Shown here: in pieces, positions 10,418 through 21,501 of the stretch
Position numbering within the stretch: the first letter of the stretch is position 1
Layout: the number at the start of each line of letters is the position of its first letter
Assembly (NCBI GenBank): GCA_900540365.1
Contig: UQFN01000003.1
Coordinates: forward strand, 88,701-152,700
Origin: an uncultured Mollicutes bacterium
GTDB lineage: Bacteria; Bacillota_I; Bacilli_A; RFN20; CAG-826
Reading direction: 5' to 3'
Length of the DNA stretch: 64,000 nt
Notes under the pieces: generated by a model
What the model saw: the letters and a program-made list of their open reading frames with translations, nothing else
Database searches by the model: none
Told to the model about the DNA's origin: nothing
Translations under genes and position numbers: made by a program

Positions 10418-11395
10418 TTATTTATATTGATTGAAACTGCTATTTAAAAACAAATTTTCATATAGATTTAAACCCTTAGTTGTTAATCTTCTTCCTTGCT
10501 TAGTTCTTTCAATAATATTTAAGTGAATTAAGTATGGTTCATATAAATATTCAATATTTGCAACACTCTCATTTAAAAATATTGCAATCGATTTTAAGGA
10601 AACAGGTTTATTATGATAATTTTCATACATTATTTTAATTATTTTATAATCTTCTTTTGTTAAACCATTTTCATCGATTTCTAATAAATTGAAAACACGT
10701 TTTATATAGTTCTTATCGACTATTTTTATGTTATCAAAGATTGCAAAATCATTAATTCTTTTTAAATAATTTAGACTAATTCTTGGAATCATTTTGCTTC
10801 TTTTTGCAATTTCAACAGATGCTTCAAAATTCAATGCTAAATTTAATTTTTTGGCATTAATTTCAATAATTTTAGCGATTTCAATTTCAGTATAAGAATT
10901 CATTTTATATTTAATACCAAATCTATCAAATAACGGTTTACTTATTTGACTTACATTTGTGGTTGCTCCTATTAAAGTAAATGGCTCAACTTCTACTTCA
11001 ATAATTTTACTATTCTCATTATCTTGATAATTAATTGATATTTTAAAATCTTCCATTACTGAATATAAAGTTTCAACGATATTTTTTTCTAAGCAATGAA
11101 TTTCATCAATAAATAAAATATCAAATTTATTTAACGATGATAAAACATTTATTAGGTCTGAAATTTTTTCTAAATTATTGCCATTAATTGAAATAATTTT
11201 CGAATTCATTTCATTAGCAACTACACGAGCTAAACTTGTTTTCCCAATGCCTGGAGGACCATATAATAAAAGATGATCTAAAGATTTCTTTTGTTTTTTT
11301 GCACTAAATATAAAAACTTTTAATTGAGAAATTATTTTTTCATTACCAATAAACTCTTCAAAATTAAAAGGACGAAAAATATTAATATTACTCAT
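10418..11395 (-). CDS. ruvB: Holliday junction branch migration ATPase RuvB
   Basis: AAA+ motor that drives RuvA-bound Holliday junctions. It is 325 aa, slightly short. Walker A is GPPGIGKTS with Lys52, Walker B is LFIDEIHCL, sensor 1 is IGATTN, and the arginine-finger region SKPLFDRFGIKYKMN is present. The C-terminal winged-helix part reads PYLIHLNIIERTKQGRRLTTKG, equivalent to the family's PYLIQQGFxxRTPRGR. The usual N-terminal LRPxxxxEyIGQ is here IFRPFNFEEFIGN. The ATG overlaps the end of ruvA by 8 bases, so translation is coupled. Confidence 0.96.
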   Translation of the reverse strand: MSNINIFRPFNFEEFIGNEKIISQLKVFIFSAKKQKKSLDHLLLYGPPGIGKTSLARVVANEMNSKIISINGNNLEKISDLINVLSSLNKFDILFIDEIHCLEKNIVETLYSVMEDFKISINYQDNENSKIIEVEVEPFTLIGATTNVSQISKPLFDRFGIKYKMNSYTEIEIAKIIEINAKKLNLALNFEASVEIAKRSKMIPRISLNYLKRINDFAIFDNIKIVDKNYIKRVFNLLEIDENGLTKEDYKIIKIMYENYHNKPVSLKSIAIFLNESVANIEYLYEPYLIHLNIIERTKQGRRLTTKGLNLYENLFLNSSFNQYK

Positions 11396-11930
11396 AATTA
11401 ATTATTTTTAATGCTTGTTTTAAAGCTTCTTCTTGTGAAAGATTTTGATTAATTTTATCTAAAGATTTAATAATTTGTTCTTTTTTATAACCTAGATTTT
11501 TTAAAGCTAAATAAACACTTTCATATTTATTATCTTCAAGAGTCGAGTAAAAATTCTTTTTTAAATTCAAAATAATTGCATTAGCTTTTGAGCCAATAAT
11601 TTCTTGAAGCACTTTAAAATTTTCGTTTTTTACATAAAAAATTAAATCACTAGCTTTTATCAAATTTAAAATATTTATGGCACTTTTGCAGCCTATTCCT
11701 TGAATTTTAATGAGTTTTTTAAAAACTTTATAATCGTTTTCATCTAAAAAACCATATAATAAAAACTCATTATCACTGCTTAAATAATCATGTATAAAAA
11801 CTTTATATTCTTTTGAAATTTCAAAATTATCGCGATTTAAAATATTAATTTCAAAACCAATATTATTTGAAAATAAAGTAATTTGATTTTTAGATTTTTC
11901 AGTAATTAAACCTTTAACAAATTTAAGCAT
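11388..11930 (-). CDS. ruvA: Holliday junction DNA-binding protein RuvA
   Basis: Tetrameric scaffold that binds four-way junctions and loads RuvB. It is 180 aa, a little below the usual 190-205. The N-terminal OB fold starts MLKFVKGLITEK and includes HDYLSSDNEFLLYGF. The helix-hairpin-helix region contains FKKLIKIQGIGCKSAINIL, where many homologues have GVGPKxAL. The C-terminal RuvB-binding domain is LALKNLGYKKEQIIK. The start is fixed by domain alignment; no convincing SD precedes it. It lies 14 bases after obg and overlaps ruvB. Confidence 0.94.
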   Translation of the reverse strand: MLKFVKGLITEKSKNQITLFSNNIGFEINILNRDNFEISKEYKVFIHDYLSSDNEFLLYGFLDENDYKVFKKLIKIQGIGCKSAINILNLIKASDLIFYVKNENFKVLQEIIGSKANAIILNLKKNFYSTLEDNKYESVYLALKNLGYKKEQIIKSLDKINQNLSQEEALKQALKIINYE

Positions 11931-11944
11931 TAATTGAATATGAA

Positions 11945-13213
11945 CTATTCATAATATTCAAATTCAAAATCAGATAATTTAACAATATCGCCGTTTTTTG
12001 CACCAAGTTCTTTTAGTCTCTCATCAACACCAATTTTATTAAGATAAGTTAGTAATTTCATCATTCCTTCATCAGTAGAGATGTTAATTAAAGAATAAGT
12101 CTTTAAAACTCTTTCGCCAGTAATTTCAAAAACATTTTCTTTAACTTTATTAATTTCAAAAATTTCTTGTGAAGTTTTTGTTGCATCAATAACTATTTCT
12201 TCATCTTCTTCGCTATAAACTGGGTAAATAATAGCATCCTTTAATAAATCTTTACATTTATATAAAACTAGATCAATATTTTCATTTGTTAAACAACTAA
12301 TTGGAATAACTTCCTTTTTAACTTGTTTTTTAAATTTTTCTAATCTTTCTAAAGCACCAGGCTCATCCATTTTACTAGCTACTATTACTTCTGGTCGATC
12401 AATTAAATGCATACCATATTCTTTTAATTCGTTACGGATATCTTGATAAGCTGTATATGGATCTCTAACCCCGCTCATATCAACCATATGTATCAAAACT
12501 TTTGTTCTTTCAATATGTCTTAAAAACATTAACCCAAGCCCTTTTCCTAAATGAGCCCCTTTAATTAATCCAGGCATATCTGCTAAAACAAAACTTGATT
12601 TATCAGGTAAATAAGTTACTCCTAAATTAGGTGTTATAGTTGTAAAATCATAGTCCCCAATTTCAGCTTTTACATTACTTACCTCGTTAATAAATGTAGA
12701 TTTTCCAACACTAGGAAAACCAATAATACCAACATCAGCAAGTAATTTTAATTCGAGTATAAGACGCTTTTTTTCTCCAGGTAAACCATTTTCTGCAATT
12801 TTAGGACATTTATTACGGTTAGATTTAAAAGCCGCATTTCCACGACCTCCTCTTCCACCCTTACAAATCATAAAAGTTTCACCAGGAGTATTTAAATCAC
12901 AAACAAATTGATGGTTTTCTTCTAAAAATATTACTGTTCCAACTGGTAAATCAATATAAATATCTTCGGCACTACGACCATACATATTTTTTATATCACC
13001 ATTTTCACCATTATCAGCTTTAAAGACTTTACTATGTCTAAAATTAACTAAGGTACTAACTTTTGAAGAACATCTTAAAAATACTGAACCTCCTCGTCCA
13101 CCATTGCCGCCACTAGGACCGCCATTTGGACGATATTTTTCATGTCTAAAAGCAATACGACCATCGCCGCCCTTGCCACTTCTAACTTCAATAATTGCAC
13201 GATCAATAAACAT
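11945..13213 (-). CDS. obg: GTPase Obg (ribosome assembly, stress)
   Basis: Large-subunit-associated GTPase needed for late 50S maturation and linked to stringent control. It is 422 aa. The glycine-rich Obg fold occupies about residues 1-158 (GKGGDGRIAFRHEKYRPNGG, GGNGGRGG). The G domain follows with G1 GFPSVGKST, G3 DMPGLIKGAH, G4 near ASKMD and G5 SC. A C-terminal OCT domain of about 80 residues completes the typical Gram-positive three-domain layout. SD is AAAGG. It follows rpmA across a terminator, the same rplU-prp-rpmA-obg order as in Bacillus. Confidence 0.97.
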   Translation of the reverse strand: MFIDRAIIEVRSGKGGDGRIAFRHEKYRPNGGPSGGNGGRGGSVFLRCSSKVSTLVNFRHSKVFKADNGENGDIKNMYGRSAEDIYIDLPVGTVIFLEENHQFVCDLNTPGETFMICKGGRGGRGNAAFKSNRNKCPKIAENGLPGEKKRLILELKLLADVGIIGFPSVGKSTFINEVSNVKAEIGDYDFTTITPNLGVTYLPDKSSFVLADMPGLIKGAHLGKGLGLMFLRHIERTKVLIHMVDMSGVRDPYTAYQDIRNELKEYGMHLIDRPEVIVASKMDEPGALERLEKFKKQVKKEVIPISCLTNENIDLVLYKCKDLLKDAIIYPVYSEEDEEIVIDATKTSQEIFEINKVKENVFEITGERVLKTYSLINISTDEGMMKLLTYLNKIGVDERLKELGAKNGDIVKLSDFEFEYYE

Positions 13214-13231
13214 ATAATACCTTTAAAAGAA

Positions 13232-13250
13232 AACCACCATACAGGTGGTT
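13232..13250 (-). terminator. Terminator between rpmA and obg
   Basis: A 7-bp stem, AACCACC (13232-13238) with GGTGGTT (13244-13250), has a 5-nt loop. On the minus strand it is followed by TTCTTTT. It probably trims the ribosomal-protein operon and lets a fraction of transcripts continue into obg. Confidence 0.7.
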
Positions 13251-13255
13251 CTTAT

Positions 13256-13549
13256 TTACTTTGTAATTTCGTATACGGATACTCTTTTTCTATTTTTGCC
13301 GACTCTTTCAAATCTTACGATTCCTTCTTTTGTAGCAAAGATAGTATCATCTCCACCCCTCATTGTATTAACCCCAGGGTAGATTTTTGTTCCGCGTTGA
13401 CGATAAATAATTGCACCTGCTTTACAAAATTGTCCATCACTTCTTTTAGCACCTAATCTACGACCAGCACTATCACGGCCGTTTTTAGTACTACCAACAC
13501 CTTTGTGGGATGCGAAGAGTTGTATATCAAGTTTAAATCTTAAATTCAT
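13256..13549 (-). CDS. rpmA: 50S ribosomal protein L27 with cleavable N-terminal extension
   Basis: L27 reaches the peptidyl-transferase centre with its N-terminus. The 97-aa protein has the family core ASHKGVGSTKNGRDS, and the later GAIIYRQRGTKIYPG. It begins with a 12-residue extension, MNLRFKLDIQLF, placed before ASHKG. In Firmicutes such extensions (LQxF/A type) must be removed by the cysteine protease Prp, whose gene is directly upstream. SD AAGGGAG lies before the ATG. The prp stop is 4 bases away, so rplU, prp and rpmA form one unit. Confidence 0.97.
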   Translation of the reverse strand: MNLRFKLDIQLFASHKGVGSTKNGRDSAGRRLGAKRSDGQFCKAGAIIYRQRGTKIYPGVNTMRGGDDTIFATKEGIVRFERVGKNRKRVSVYEITK

Positions 13550-13553
13550 ATTA

Positions 13554-13856
13554 TTACTCCCTTCTTATTACTTTTAAATTTTCTTTAAATTCGCTTTCAA
13601 CTGTTCGTAATTGGATTATCATTGTTTCAAATACAATTTGATCATGTCTTGTAATATTAATTGCGTTAATTGAAACATCACCGCTTTTAATTTTAATATC
13701 GTAATTTTCAGTATTATCTAATGCATTTAAGGCCCCAATAATAATTGAACTTACAGCACTACAAACTATATCTTTTCCCTTGACGTTATAATATGCATGA
13801 CCAGTTGAACGAAAGTTAAAATTGTTATTGTCAAATAAATAATCAATTTTAATCAT
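13554..13856 (-). CDS. prp: Ribosomal-processing cysteine protease Prp (YsxB family)
   Basis: Cuts the N-terminal extension from ribosomal protein L27 before or during 50S assembly. It is 100 aa. The catalytic dyad is visible as His20 in STGHA and Cys32 in IVCSAVSS, the spacing seen in Staphylococcus Prp (His22, Cys34). It is encoded exactly between rplU and rpmA, the conserved position. Its ATG overlaps the rplU stop by one base (TAATG), indicating coupled translation. The presence of a matching extension on L27 supports an active enzyme. Confidence 0.95.
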   Translation of the reverse strand: MIKIDYLFDNNNFNFRSTGHAYYNVKGKDIVCSAVSSIIIGALNALDNTENYDIKIKSGDVSINAINITRHDQIVFETMIIQLRTVESEFKENLKVIRRE

Positions 13857-14164
13857 TATGCATTAATGCTTTCAATAGTTAAGCATGTATATGGTTGACG
13901 ATGACCATATGTTCTACGATAATTGGATTTTGCTTTGTATTTAAAAACAACGATTTTTCTTTGTTTTCCTTGTTTTTCTACTTTTGCAGTAACTGTTGCA
14001 CCTTCAACAAAAGGATTTCCAGCTTTAATCTTCTTATCAGCAACTAATAAAACATCTTTAAAAGTATAAGTTGAGCCAACTTCTGCATCTAATTTCTCGA
14101 CAAAAATCTTTTGTCCAACTTCAACTTTAAGTTGTTTACCGCCAGATAAAATTATTGCGTACAT
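13856..14164 (-). CDS. rplU: 50S ribosomal protein L21
   Basis: Large-subunit protein binding 23S rRNA. It is 102 aa, the usual length. The start MYAIILSGGKQLKVEVGQ and the C-terminal KYRRRTxxxxGHRQ signature, here KAKSNYRRTYGHRQPYT, are diagnostic. The SD AGAGGAGG, 6 bases before the ATG, is one of the strongest in the window. It is preceded by a promoter at 14268-14297 and a structured leader, so L21 synthesis is probably autoregulated. Confidence 0.97.
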   Translation of the reverse strand: MYAIILSGGKQLKVEVGQKIFVEKLDAEVGSTYTFKDVLLVADKKIKAGNPFVEGATVTAKVEKQGKQRKIVVFKYKAKSNYRRTYGHRQPYTCLTIESINA

Positions 14165-14169
14165 ATTTA

Positions 14170-14261
14170 TCCTCCTCTATTTAATTAATTACTCGCTATT
14201 AAGGTAATCTTTCGATTTTAGGGACCTTTTTTAGGCGGTTGTAGCTAAATCGAGTTACAAC
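14170..14261 (-). ncRNA. Candidate L21 leader (5' UTR structure of rplU-prp-rpmA)
   Basis: About 90 nt lie between the predicted transcription start (about 14261) and the rplU SD. Reading the minus strand there is a hairpin GTTGTA...TACAAC and, further on, a second stem with a GAAA tetraloop (AATC-GAAA-GATT, 14206-14217) extended by GGT/ACC. Structured L21 leaders upstream of rplU are known in Firmicutes. I assign it by position and structure only; I could not test it against the published covariance model. Confidence 0.55.
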
Positions 14262-14267
14262 GCTCGT

Positions 14268-14297
14268 ATATTATCATAAATATACTGACTTTGTCAA
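14268..14297 (-). promoter_or_regulatory. Promoter of the rplU operon
   Basis: On the minus strand a perfect -35 TTGACA (14292-14297) is separated by 18 bp from a -10 TAATAT (14268-14273). Predicted start is about 14261, directly before the structured leader. Confidence 0.75.
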
Positions 14298-14360
14298 ATA
14301 TTTATATAATAAATATCAGAAGTTAGAATAATAAATATTTAAAGGTATTAATAAGCTTAG

Positions 14361-14543
14361 TTATTTCCGTTGAAATGACCATCCACCTGGCATTGAAGTT
14401 TTTCCTTCTTTGCTAGTGAATAATTTATAAACAACTACCGCTATAATTGAAATTGCTAAAACCGCAATGACAGCTGTTAAAGTAATTGCTTCTCCAACTT
14501 TAATATTGTCTAATTCACTATCTAATAGTTGAATTTTGTTCAT
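14361..14543 (-). CDS. 60-aa hydrophobic peptide with double-glycine-like leader (bacteriocin/pheromone-like)
   Basis: I do not recognise a named family. The start at 14543 is chosen over an in-frame ATG 33 bases upstream because AAAGGAGG lies at 14550-14557. The N-terminus MNKIQLLDSELDNIKVG fits the double-glycine leader pattern: hydrophobic Leu6 (-12), Glu10-Leu11 (-8/-7), Ile14 (-4), and Val-Gly at -2/-1. Cleavage would leave 43 residues: a very hydrophobic segment (about residues 20-42), then charged SKEGK and an aromatic end, PGGWSFQRK. No C39-type peptidase transporter is adjacent. It lies between valS and the rplU promoter; its SD sits in a stable hairpin. Alternatives are an uncleaved single-pass membrane peptide or a toxin. 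That it is a gene is likely; the function is inference. Confidence 0.7.
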   Translation of the reverse strand: MNKIQLLDSELDNIKVGEAITLTAVIAVLAISIIAVVVYKLFTSKEGKTSMPGGWSFQRK

Positions 14544-14600
14544 ATTTAACCTCCTTTCATAAACAAGTCGCATCAAAACAAACTTGTTGGGGGGTTAAAT
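14544..14600 (-). promoter_or_regulatory. SD-sequestering hairpin upstream of the 60-aa peptide
   Basis: In the minus-strand RNA, 14590-14600 pairs with 14544-14554: eight continuous pairs (AUUUAACC with GGUUAAAU), one A-C mismatch, then two more. The paired 3' arm contains the peptide's SD, GGAGG. Inside is a second 7-bp stem, AACAAGU/ACUUGUU (14562-14568 with 14582-14588), with a 13-nt loop. The outer arm begins 2 bases after the valS stop. No T-run follows, so it is not an ordinary terminator. Confidence 0.65.
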
Positions 14601-14601
14601 T

Positions 14602-17186
<2,585 letters not shown>

Positions 17187-17190
<4 letters not shown>

Positions 17191-17786
17191 AATTTTTGCT
17201 CCTTCACGTGAGTTTGAATTAAATTCTTTAAAATTTCTAAGCCAAATTTTGTTTCACTACTTGTTAAAATAATATCTAAATCGCTAATATCACCTAATTT
17301 ACTAGTTAAATTCGAGGTAATCTTACTACGCATTGATTGATTTAACTTATCACATTTAGTCATAATTAAGACGAAATTATAATTAAATTCTTTTAAAAAA
17401 TTAAAAAAATCTACATCATCTTTTGTAGGTTCATGTCTACTATCAAGTAAAAAAACAATTAATTTTAAATTCTTGTTATCTTGAAAATAACTTTCAATTA
17501 AATCACCATAAAATTTATAATCAACGTCTTTTTTTGCGCTAAAACCATATCCAGGACAGTCTACAAAATAAAAATAATCATCAATTAGATAATAATTTAA
17601 TAGTTTTGTATGACCCGGTTTTGATGATGTAAAGGCTAATTTAGAATTGTTGGTAAGTCCATTAATTAAACTTGACTTACCAACATTACTTTTACCTACA
17701 AATACGGCTTCATCATAATTAGTAGTAGGTTTATCTTTAATATTAGCAATACTTTTAATAAACTTAGATTTTTTAAAAAATTCCAT
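17187..17786 (-). CDS. engB: Ribosome-biogenesis GTP-binding protein EngB/YsxC
   Basis: Small Era-like GTPase required for 50S assembly. Motifs: G1 GKSNVGKSSL, G2 TSSKPGHTK, G3 DCPGYG, G4 TKCD and G5 TSSET, in order. I start at the ATG at 17786 (MEFFKKSKF, 199 aa) rather than a TTG at 17801. The ATG leaves 2 bases after the lon stop and aligns with Bacillus YsxC, whereas the TTG would overlap lon and has no SD. lon-engB is also the Bacillus order. The gene ends in an ATGA overlap with valS. Confidence 0.95.
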
Positions 17787-17788
17787 AA

Positions 17789-20122
17789 TTACTTTAAACA
17801 AATTTCGATAGCTTTATCGACACTATCCATATAAATAATTTCTAAGTTATCTTTTACTTCTTTTGGAAGTTCACTTACATGTTTTTTATTTTCACTTGGA
17901 ATAATAATTTTTTTAATACCACTTCTTAAAGCAGCTAAAGACTTTTCACGTAAACCACCGATTGCAAGGGCTTTTCCTCTTAAAGTAACTTCACCAGTCA
18001 TAGCAATATCACCACTAACAGGATGATTAGTTAAACATGAAATAATTGCCACCGTAATTGCACAACCTGCACTTGGTCCATCTTTAGGAACTGCTCCTTC
18101 AGGGAAATGAATATGAAGATCATTTTTAGCAAAAACTTCATCATCAATTCCATATTTTTTTGCATTAGCTTTTATATAGTCATAAGCAATACTACAACTT
18201 TCTTTCATAACATCGCCAAGTTTACCAGTTAAAACTAGATTTCCTTTACCAGGGAAGTTATTAACTTCAATTGGAAGAATATCTCCTCCAAATTCTGTAT
18301 AAGCTAAGCCAGTAACAACTCCAACTTGAGCACCTTTTTCTTTTGCAGTTGAATCAAAAATTTCGGTTCCTAAATATTCTTTAACTTTTTTAATAGTAAT
18401 AATTTCTTTAGTTTTTCTTTTTTTAGAAACTAGATTAACAACTACTCTTCGACAAATAGAACTTATTTTACGTTCTAATTCTCTAACACCAGCTTCACGA
18501 GTATAACGTTCAATTATATAAGTTAAAGCATCATCTTCAAATTGAATATCGCTTTCTTTTAAGCCATTAGCATCCATTTCTTTTTTAATTAAATGTTCTT
18601 TTGCAATATGCATTTTATCAATTAAGGTATAAGAATTAACTTCGATTAATTCAAGACGATCTCTTAATGGTTCTGGAATATTTCCTAAATAGTTTGCAGT
18701 ACATATGAATAAAACGTTACTTAAATCATAAGGTTCTTCAATGTAGTTATCGTTGAAAGCAAAATTTTGTTCAGGATCTAAAACTTCAAGTAAGGCACTT
18801 GAAGGATCCCCTTTATAAGAACTACCAATTTTATCAATTTCATCAAGTAAAAATACTGGGTTAGTAGTTTTAGCTTTACGCATGCCTTGAATAATTCTTC
18901 CAGGCATACTTCCAACATATGTACGACGATGGCCTCTAATTTCAGCCTCATCACTAACTCCACCTAAACTTGATTTAACAAATTTACGTCCTAAAGCTCG
19001 AGCAATTGAACGTCCTAAACTAGTTTTACCTACTCCAGGAGGTCCATAAAAACATAAAATTGGTGCTTTTAAATTACCAGTTTTTTGTTTAACAGCTAAA
19101 TATTCTATAATTCTTTTTTTAACTTTATCTAAACCATAATGATCTTCATCTAAAATATGTTGAACATTATTTAAATCATCATTATCAACTGTTTTTTCAT
19201 CCCAAGGAATCGAAAACATGATATCGATGTAATTTTTAATTAAACTTGCTTCTAAAGATGCTTGAGGCATCATATTAAAACGTTTAATTTCTTCTTTTAT
19301 TTTTTGTTTAATGTTAGGAGGATAGTTTCCTTCTTCTAACTTCTTATTAATATTTTCTTGATCAGTTAATTCAGGATCATCATTTAATTCTTCTTTAATA
19401 ATACGCATTTTCTCGCGTAATATATATTCTCTTTGATTTTTGGAAGCAGATTTTTGAAGTTCATTTTGAATTTCTTGTTCAATTAATAAATCTTGGGAAA
19501 TATAATCTAAATTATTTAAAATTAATTGGAGACGATCATTAACATCTTTTGCTTCTAATAACTCAAGTTTAATTTTAGTTGGAAAAGCTAAAAGTTGACT
19601 TAAAGCATAAGATAATTTCAAAGCATTAACTCCACTAGAAAGTTGTGAAATTAATTTATAACCATCAGAATTATTAAAATAAAGTCCAGATTGTTTTTCA
19701 ATCTTATCTAAAATTGTTTGAACAAGTTTCTCTTCTTTTCTTTCATCACCTAAAATATCAGAAAATAGTGAAACATTAGCATAATAAGCTTTATCAATAT
19801 CGTTATATTCTAATGATTCAATTTTAATTCTTTCAAGACCAATTAATCTTAATTTTAAAGTAGTATTTCCACTTGAAGATGAGATTCGACAAAGTGTTCC
19901 AGTTGAAGAAATATCTTCATATGAAAAATCACTGACTTTTGATTCACTTTTTTGAGTTACAACAACAACATATCCTTCAAATTTATCTAAAGATATTTTT
20001 GTTGCAGTCTTTGAAAAGCTTCTTTCAGCATATATTGTACTAGTAGCTTCAGGAAAAATAACAAATCCTTTGCAAACTAGTACTGGTAATCTAACAATTT
20101 CTCCTGGATTGATTGTGATCAT
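17789..20122 (-). CDS. lon: ATP-dependent protease Lon (LonA)
   Basis: Cytoplasmic AAA+ serine protease degrading misfolded and regulatory proteins. It is 777 aa, the LonA length. An N-terminal substrate-binding LAN domain (to about residue 200) is followed by a helical linker, the AAA+ module with Walker A FYGPPGVGKTSLGR near residue 350 and Walker B PVFLLDEIDKI. The protease domain contains catalytic Ser in KDGPSAGCA and Lys in GKALAIGGLREK. It starts 2 bases after the tig stop. The tig-lon-engB order is conserved in Firmicutes. No CIRCE or CtsR-type operator was seen upstream. Confidence 0.97.
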   Translation of the reverse strand: MITINPGEIVRLPVLVCKGFVIFPEATSTIYAERSFSKTATKISLDKFEGYVVVVTQKSESKVSDFSYEDISSTGTLCRISSSSGNTTLKLRLIGLERIKIESLEYNDIDKAYYANVSLFSDILGDERKEEKLVQTILDKIEKQSGLYFNNSDGYKLISQLSSGVNALKLSYALSQLLAFPTKIKLELLEAKDVNDRLQLILNNLDYISQDLLIEQEIQNELQKSASKNQREYILREKMRIIKEELNDDPELTDQENINKKLEEGNYPPNIKQKIKEEIKRFNMMPQASLEASLIKNYIDIMFSIPWDEKTVDNDDLNNVQHILDEDHYGLDKVKKRIIEYLAVKQKTGNLKAPILCFYGPPGVGKTSLGRSIARALGRKFVKSSLGGVSDEAEIRGHRRTYVGSMPGRIIQGMRKAKTTNPVFLLDEIDKIGSSYKGDPSSALLEVLDPEQNFAFNDNYIEEPYDLSNVLFICTANYLGNIPEPLRDRLELIEVNSYTLIDKMHIAKEHLIKKEMDANGLKESDIQFEDDALTYIIERYTREAGVRELERKISSICRRVVVNLVSKKRKTKEIITIKKVKEYLGTEIFDSTAKEKGAQVGVVTGLAYTEFGGDILPIEVNNFPGKGNLVLTGKLGDVMKESCSIAYDYIKANAKKYGIDDEVFAKNDLHIHFPEGAVPKDGPSAGCAITVAIISCLTNHPVSGDIAMTGEVTLRGKALAIGGLREKSLAALRSGIKKIIIPSENKKHVSELPKEVKDNLEIIYMDSVDKAIEICLK

Positions 20123-20124
20123 CC

Positions 20125-21420
20125 TTATTTATTTTCCTCTTTTACTGCGATATTTGAATCAATTAAGAAACGAACAATCTTATCTTGAATCAAATTTTGT
20201 CTAATTCTATCAACATTTTTTGAGAAAACTTCTTTAACTTTTTCTGCTTCCATACCATATTGAGCAGCAACATTTGCGTAGTAATCTTCAAGATCTTTAT
20301 CAGTTAAAGTAATTTTTTCAGTGTTAGCAACTGCTAATAAAACTAAATATTCTTCTAATCTACGTCTAGCTTGGACATTGAAATTTTCATTAATCTTTTC
20401 ATCATCTAAACCAGTAATTTCTTTATATTGTTCAAAAGTAATTCCATTTTGACTAATTTGAGCAATCATATCATCTTTCATTTGTTTAACTTCAGCTTCA
20501 AGAACTTTTGGTGAAATTTCAAATGTAGAATTTTTAACAACTTCATCAAGGATATTTGCAAATAATTTGCTATGAGCTTCTTGGGTTTTTTGAGCTTTTA
20601 AAGTTTCTTCTTGATGTTTTTCTAAATCAGCAATGTTATTAACATCTTTGAAATTAAGTGATTTGACAAATTCATCGTTTAATTCAGGTAATTTTTTAGT
20701 TTTAACTTCATGAACAGTACAAGCAAATTTAGCTTGTTTACCAGCTAATTCTTTAACATATTGTTCAGGGAAAGTAACATTAACATCAACTTTTGTTTCA
20801 GGTAAACTACCAACTAATTGATCTTCAAAACCTGGGATGAATTGATTACTACCTAAAACTAATTCATAGTTATTAGCACTTCCACCATCAAATTCTTTAC
20901 CATCAACATAGCCTTTAAAATCGATAACAACGGTATCACCTAATTCAGCTTTTCCTTCTTTTAAAACTAATTCACTATTTTGATCAAGTAATTGTTTAAT
21001 AGAAGCATCAATTTCTTCTTTAGTAACTTTAACTTCATCTTCTTTAATGTTTAAGCCTTTATAAGCACCAAGTTTACATGTTGGCATTAAAGTAATAATA
21101 AATTTAACTTCTAATTCATCATCACTAACTTTTTCAACACGAACTTCTGGTTGAGCATAAGGTTGTAATTTATTTTCACTTAAAGCTAATTGATATAATT
21201 CATTTAATGATAAATTAATAGCTTCATTTAATGTATCACCTTTTGAAACATGATCTTTTGCAAGTTCAAAAGGAACTTTACCTTTTCTAAATCCTTTTAA
21301 AGTGACATTTTCACATAATTTTTTAAGTGCTTTATCTTGATTTTCATGCCATTTAGCACTATCTAAACTGACATTAACTTCAACAACACTATTTCCTTTT
21401 TCTACTAATTTTGTAGCCAT
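20125..21420 (-). CDS. tig: Trigger factor (ribosome-associated chaperone, PPIase)
   Basis: Binds L23 at the ribosome exit tunnel and shields nascent chains. It is 431 aa, typical. The ribosome-binding signature GFRKGKVP is at about residues 43-50. The FKBP-type prolyl isomerase domain (about 155-245) contains GDTVVIDFKGYVDGKEFDGG and a GFEDQLVG segment. The helical C-terminal chaperone domain completes it. SD AAAGGAGA lies upstream, behind an AT-rich hairpin that ends the previous gene. It is first in the tig-lon-engB-valS run. Confidence 0.97.
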   Translation of the reverse strand: MATKLVEKGNSVVEVNVSLDSAKWHENQDKALKKLCENVTLKGFRKGKVPFELAKDHVSKGDTLNEAINLSLNELYQLALSENKLQPYAQPEVRVEKVSDDELEVKFIITLMPTCKLGAYKGLNIKEDEVKVTKEEIDASIKQLLDQNSELVLKEGKAELGDTVVIDFKGYVDGKEFDGGSANNYELVLGSNQFIPGFEDQLVGSLPETKVDVNVTFPEQYVKELAGKQAKFACTVHEVKTKKLPELNDEFVKSLNFKDVNNIADLEKHQEETLKAQKTQEAHSKLFANILDEVVKNSTFEISPKVLEAEVKQMKDDMIAQISQNGITFEQYKEITGLDDEKINENFNVQARRRLEEYLVLLAVANTEKITLTDKDLEDYYANVAAQYGMEAEKVKEVFSKNVDRIRQNLIQDKIVRFLIDSNIAVKEENK

Positions 21421-21446
21421 AAATATATTTCTCCTTTAATGTATAC

Positions 21447-21474
21447 AAAAAAGATTATATACAAGTATATAATC
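21447..21474 (-). terminator. AT-rich terminator between the unknown 313-aa gene and tig
   Basis: A perfect 10-bp palindrome, GATTATATAC/GTATATAATC, separated by two bases (21453-21474), is followed on the minus strand by six T (21452-21447). This fits an intrinsic terminator 27 bases after the upstream gene's stop. The stem also contains TATAAT, so it may double as part of the tig promoter. Confidence 0.65.
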
Positions 21475-21501
21475 ATTTTCAAATAAATTACAAATTTAAA
21501 A

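Noticed and set aside
14281..14360. AT-rich inverted repeat AAATATTTAT/ATAAATATTT downstream of the 60-aa peptide
   Set aside because: Considered as a terminator, but the arms are pure A/T, the loop is long and no T-run follows. It is likely compositional.
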